The notes beneath the pieces are model-generated. The model did no database searches, was not told the origin of the DNA, and saw only the letters and a list, made by a program, of their open reading frames with translations. From positions 1 through 64,000 of the forward strand of contig NZ_QHLX01000001.1 in the NCBI RefSeq assembly GCF_004135675.1: 64,000 nucleotides of DNA, given 5' to 3'. How positions within the stretch are numbered: the first letter of the stretch is position 1; each line of letters starts with the position of its first letter. The position numbers and the translations under genes were made by a program. This document shows, piece after piece, positions 60,481-64,000 of this stretch. This DNA is from Marinitoga lauensis (GTDB lineage Bacteria > Thermotogota > Thermotogae > Petrotogales > Petrotogaceae).

Positions 60481-61583
60481 GACAACAATCTGCTAAATAT
60501 TTTTATTCCTATATCAATAACATCATCATCTGGAAGAAAATCTGGAGAATGCAATCCTACTTTTTTATCTGTTCTAGTTCCTAACCAGAACATTAAAGCA
60601 GGATATTTCTTTGCAATAAATCCAAAATCTTCCCCTGTCATTTTATATCCACAATCAATTACTGTAAAATCATTTTTTATTTTATTTATAAACTCTTCAT
60701 AAATATTTTTATTATTAACTACTTCAACATATTGAGAACCAAGGGTAATTTTATAATCTACTCCAAAACTACTTTTTATTGATTCCAATATTTTTTCTAA
60801 ATAATTAATATAATCTTGGGTATAATCCAAACTTAGAGATCTAATACTTCCCTCTATTTTTGCATATGCAGGTATAACATTTCTAACCTCACCAGAATAA
60901 ACCTTACCTATTCCAAATACTAACGGTTTTACTGGATTACTTGGTATTTTTTCTATAGAATCTAAAAACATCCTCATTGCATTTAAAGCATTTTTTCCAT
61001 CTTGAGGAAAAGCAACATGAGCATTTTTTCCAAAAAATTCTATATCAATTTCAACTGCAGATGCAAAAAGAACTCCCTTAGATGTAGCTATAACTCCTTT
61101 TTCATACTCATCTGTTACATGTAAGGCGTAAGCCTTTTTTATTTTAAATTGATTGAATACGCCACTTTCTAAAACTTTTTTAGCTCCACCTCCACCTTCT
61201 TCTGCAGGTTGAAAAAGAAATAAAATATTTTTTTGAATTTTATTTCTAAATACATATTCCATAAATCCATATAAAATTGACATATGAAGATCATGTCCAC
61301 AGGCATGCATATTTTCATTTTGAGATTTAAAAGATACTTTATTTTGTTCTTTTATCGGCAAAGCATCAATATCCGATCTAAATAACAAATATTCATCATT
61401 TTTAAGTGGTGTATAATTAACAATTAACCCTGTTTTTAATGGTTTAATTATCTCTATTTCAATATTATATGTTTTTGATAAAGAAAGAATTGCATTTTCT
61501 AAAATCATAGTTGTTTTAATTTCTTCAAATCCTAATTCTGGATTTTGATGTAAAACATGCCTCAATTCAACAGGAGATATCAT
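60474..61583 (-). CDS. M20-family amidohydrolase, probable N-acetyl-diaminopimelate deacetylase
   Basis: 369 residues, intact. LRHVLHQNPELGFEE opens the protein, with LLFRSDIDALPI, MHACGHDLHMS (metal Cys/His), QPAEEGGGGAKK and GEDFG. These are the M20D (hippurate hydrolase/acetyl-DAP deacetylase) features. The start overlaps the aminotransferase stop, and aspartate kinase and a tetrahydrodipicolinate acetyltransferase-like gene lie upstream, so deacetylation of acetyl-diaminopimelate in lysine synthesis is the best guess. Confidence 0.82.
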   Translation of the reverse strand: MISPVELRHVLHQNPELGFEEIKTTMILENAILSLSKTYNIEIEIIKPLKTGLIVNYTPLKNDEYLLFRSDIDALPIKEQNKVSFKSQNENMHACGHDLHMSILYGFMEYVFRNKIQKNILFLFQPAEEGGGGAKKVLESGVFNQFKIKKAYALHVTDEYEKGVIATSKGVLFASAVEIDIEFFGKNAHVAFPQDGKNALNAMRMFLDSIEKIPSNPVKPLVFGIGKVYSGEVRNVIPAYAKIEGSIRSLSLDYTQDYINYLEKILESIKSSFGVDYKITLGSQYVEVVNNKNIYEEFINKIKNDFTVIDCGYKMTGEDFGFIAKKYPALMFWLGTRTDKKVGLHSPDFLPDDDVIDIGIKIFSRLLSK

Positions 61584-62713
61584 AATAATTCCTCCAATTT
61601 TTTAATAATTTCGTCAATTTCTTCATAAGAAATAGTTAAAGATGGCAATAATCTAATCACAGTATTTGAAGAAATCATATTCAATAATAAACCTTTTTCA
61701 AAAGCTCTTTCACGCAATTCCGGGAATGGTTCATCTAATTCAATTCCAATCATCAATCCTTTTCCACGTATATCAACAATTTTAAAAGTATTAATTTTTT
61801 CTAACTTTTCTTTTATATATTTACCTTTTTTCTTTATGTTTTCTAATTCCCCTGGTAAATGATCTACCAAATATCTTGCTCCGCCAATGCGACAGGATTC
61901 GGAGCAAATGTTGAACCGTGATCTCCAGGTTCTAATATATCCATAGTATTATTTAAAAATAATGTAGCTCCTAATGGTAAACCTCCCCTAAAGCTTTTCC
62001 AACAGTAATTATATCAGGATTTAAATTATAATGTTCATAAGAAAAGATTTTGCCTGTTCGACCTAATCCCGCTTGTATTTCATCACAAGCCAAAATAAAT
62101 TTTTTCTCATTATGATACTTATTTAATATTTCTGAAAATTCCTTTGTTAATGGCATTACACCACCAGAACCTTGAATTGGCTCAACGAAAACTGCTAAAA
62201 TTTCATCACCATGAAATTGCATATAATCATCAAAACCTTTTACATCATTAAATTCAAACTCCTGACAATTAGGAATCAATGGCCTAAAAGGTGCTTTTAA
62301 ATTTTCAAACCCATTTATCGATAATGCGCCTAAAGTTCTGCCGTGAAAACCATTTTTAAAATATATTATTTTTCTTTTATCTTTAGTAGATAACTTTTTT
62401 ACAGCTTTCAAAGCTGCTTCTGTAGCTTCTGTTCCAGAATTTGTAAAAAAAACTCTCCCTTCTTGCCCGTAAATTCTATCAATTTATTAGCAACATAAAC
62501 TGCATCCTCATCTAAATAAAAATTGGATATATGCATATATCTTTCCATTTTACTCTTCATTGCTTCTAATATTTCATTATTAGAATGACCAAATGCCATT
62601 ACGCCTATACCAGCAAAAGTATCGAGATACTTTTTCCCATCTTTTGAATATATGCATACTCCTTTTGCATAATCAATATCTAAATTAAAATAATCATATA
62701 TTTTCAAAATCAT
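61580..62713 (-). CDS. Class III PLP aminotransferase (acetyl-DAP or acetylornithine type), three frameshifts
   Basis: Joined about 378 residues. DTFAGIGVMAFGHSN, then a break in an 8-A run (62445-62452) before TNSGTEATEAALK; FHGRTLGALSINGF; AVFVEPIQGSGGV; CDEIQAGLGRTGK; VGKALGGGLPLGA after a break near 61976; and NPVALAGARYLVDHLPGE after a break near 61880. The K of VGKALG is the PLP lysine. In a lysine-pathway operon it is probably N-acetyl-LL-diaminopimelate aminotransferase. All lesions are one-base and the gene is essential-looking, so they are probably errors. Confidence 0.82.
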
Positions 62714-63900
62714 AATTCAAACTCCTTTATTAAAGCTTTGATGGCGTTATCTAAATACTTTTTATCTATTAAACATGAAATTTTTATTTCTGATGTAGTA
62801 ACCATTCTTAATGGAATGTCCTCTAATGCTTTAAAAAATCTGGATGCTACCCCTTTTTCGGTTTTCATTCCAATTCCAACTACAGAAACTTTAGCGTAAC
62901 CATGTTCATAAGTTACTTGAGATTCATTAAAAGCCGTTAAAGCATCTTTCAAATACTTATCAAAGTGTTCCATTTCTTCCTCAATAATAGTAAAAGAAAC
63001 ATTCAACTTTCCATTAATATTAATTATAGATATCATATCGACATTAAAACCTTTTTGTGCTATTTTTTCAAATATATTGTAAATAATTGCATGATTAAAT
63101 GGTAAATTTGTTATTGTTACTTGCGTTTGATTTTCCATAACACTCATTCCTGTAACAACGGGATTTTCAATATTATCTGTTACCACATATGTTCCCTCCT
63201 CATCAGAAAAAGTAGAAGCACAATAAACAGTGATATTGTATTTTTTTGCTACTTCCACTGCTCTACTATGTAAAACCTTTGCTCCAAGACTTGACATTTC
63301 TAACATTTCATCATAAGTAATATACTTTATTTTTTTTGCGTTTGAATACCTTCTTGGATCAAAAGTAAAAATACCAGGAAAATCACTGTATATTTCGCAT
63401 TTTGCATCTAAAGCAGCAGCAATTGCAACTGCAGAAGTATCAGAGCCACCTCTTCCAAGAGTTGTATAATCACCTTCTTCTGTTATTCCTTGAAATCCTG
63501 TAATAACCAAAATATCATATTCTTCCAATAACCTTTTTACTTTAGATGTTTTAAACTTTTGAATTCTTGCATTATTAAAATCTGATGTAGTGAAAATACC
63601 TGCTTGAAAAGCATTTAAAGATTTTGTTTTTACTTTTAGATCATTTAATGCCATCGACAATAAAGAAACTGAAATTTGTTCTCCAGTTGTTAATAACATA
63701 TCTAATTCTCTAGGATGTGGTTTTTTTGAGATTTCTCTTGCTAAATTAATTAAATTATCTGTAGTCTTTCCCATAGCAGAAACAATTACCACAACCTTAT
63801 ATCCCTCATCTACTTTATTTTTAATCTTTTTTGCAACATATTTTATTTTTTCTGTATCTGCAACAGATGAACCACCATATTTTTGAACTACTATATTCAT
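62710..63900 (-). CDS. lysC: Aspartate kinase
   Basis: 396 residues, intact. N-terminal VVQKYGGSSVADTEKI, VSAMGKTTDNLI, LTTGEQISV, FQGITEEGDYTTLGRGGSDTSAVA, YSDFPGIFTFDPR; the C-terminal part has paired ACT domains (VTITNLPFNHAII, VSVVGIGMKTEKG). The length fits a monofunctional, feedback-regulated enzyme starting the aspartate/lysine pathway. Overlaps the aminotransferase by 4 bases. Confidence 0.95.
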   Translation of the reverse strand: MNIVVQKYGGSSVADTEKIKYVAKKIKNKVDEGYKVVVIVSAMGKTTDNLINLAREISKKPHPRELDMLLTTGEQISVSLLSMALNDLKVKTKSLNAFQAGIFTTSDFNNARIQKFKTSKVKRLLEEYDILVITGFQGITEEGDYTTLGRGGSDTSAVAIAAALDAKCEIYSDFPGIFTFDPRRYSNAKKIKYITYDEMLEMSSLGAKVLHSRAVEVAKKYNITVYCASTFSDEEGTYVVTDNIENPVVTGMSVMENQTQVTITNLPFNHAIIYNIFEKIAQKGFNVDMISIININGKLNVSFTIIEEEMEHFDKYLKDALTAFNESQVTYEHGYAKVSVVGIGMKTEKGVASRFFKALEDIPLRMVTTSEIKISCLIDKKYLDNAIKALIKEFEL

Positions 63901-63908
63901 TATATCAC

Positions 63909-64000
63909 CTACAAATTTCTTAATTCATCTAATAATTTTGTCTTATCCTTTGTTTTTTCATCAACTTTTTTATTACTTTCGCTGGAACACCTGCTACAAC
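63909..64000 (-). CDS. dapH: Tetrahydrodipicolinate N-acetyltransferase-like, C-terminal end only
   Basis: The last 30 codons read VVAGVPAKVIKK, then (after a likely A-run shift near 63969) VDEKTKDKTKLLDELRNL and TAG. GVPAKVIK is the usual end of left-handed beta-helix acyltransferases such as DapH. It is cut by the right edge of the window. With aspartate kinase, aminotransferase and M20 deacetylase next to it, the acetylase branch of lysine synthesis is likely. Confidence 0.65.
   Translation of the reverse strand, partial: CSRCSSESNKKVDEKTKDKTKLLDELRNL

Noticed and set aside
1-64000. tRNA, rRNA or CRISPR features
   Set aside because: Looked for GC-richer structured stretches and repeat-spacer patterns; none seen in this AT-rich window.

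Overview
The window is very AT-rich, with A-rich coding strands, GGAGG-type ribosome binding sites and many UUUU-tailed hairpin terminators. An A-type flavodiiron protein, a membrane polyferredoxin, an apparently acetylated-intermediate lysine pathway and expanded ABC transport suggest an anaerobic, low-GC, probably thermophilic bacterium. A Thermotogota member of the Marinitoga/Petrotoga type is my best guess. That is inference from gene content, not a search result.

Region 1 (1-33.5 kb) is a large accessory island for ribosomally made, modified peptides. It holds three versions of one module. Each has a helix-rich regulator on the minus strand and, divergently, a tiny secreted peptide whose C-terminus carries DSTNPQ-QTEVSE (or a variant). 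Downstream follow maturation and export genes. Module A (1-8.4 kb) has four Cys-rich precursor peptides beginning M-x-W-I-E-K, an N-truncated radical SAM/SPASM protein, an ABC-2 permease/ATPase pair and an ABC exporter split by an IS1634-type element. Module B (11.7-15 kb) is decayed: regulator with an internal deletion, secreted peptide with a premature stop, radical SAM protein without its radical SAM core, and an exporter. Module C (15.1-24 kb) has the only complete radical SAM/SPASM maturase, a short Cys-rich precursor (twice, because an IS1634-type insertion duplicated 314 bp of target) and two ABC exporters. Two further transport operons at 24.4 and 28.3 kb start from nearly identical promoter regions and carry ABC-2 transporters, an MFS protein and three exporters. 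The likely logic is peptide signalling controlling production and export of modified Cys-rich peptides. An IS256-type element and an AAA-ATPase/nuclease-like gene lie inside the island.

Region 2 (33.5-34.45 kb) is a gene-free, extremely AT-rich stretch bracketed by two related inverted repeats, one a perfect 16-bp stem with a TTCG loop.

Region 3 (34.4-64 kb) is ordinary chromosome: AlbA_2/ATPase regulator, MBL-fold hydrolase, methyltransferase, DHH phosphoesterase, flavodiiron protein, polyferredoxin; two successive iron/phosphonate-type ABC importers in one minus-strand operon; a two-component system with a third membrane protein; MFS transporter; M3 oligopeptidase; TldD/TldE pair; an HExxH protein divergent from an AraC-GGDEF fusion; and a lysine-pathway operon (dapH-like, lysC, aminotransferase, M20 deacetylase).

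A caution for the whole window: about 40 single-base frameshifts, mostly in homopolymers, break otherwise good genes, including housekeeping ones. Many are probably sequencing errors. Larger lesions (internal deletions, in-frame stops, IS insertions) look real.
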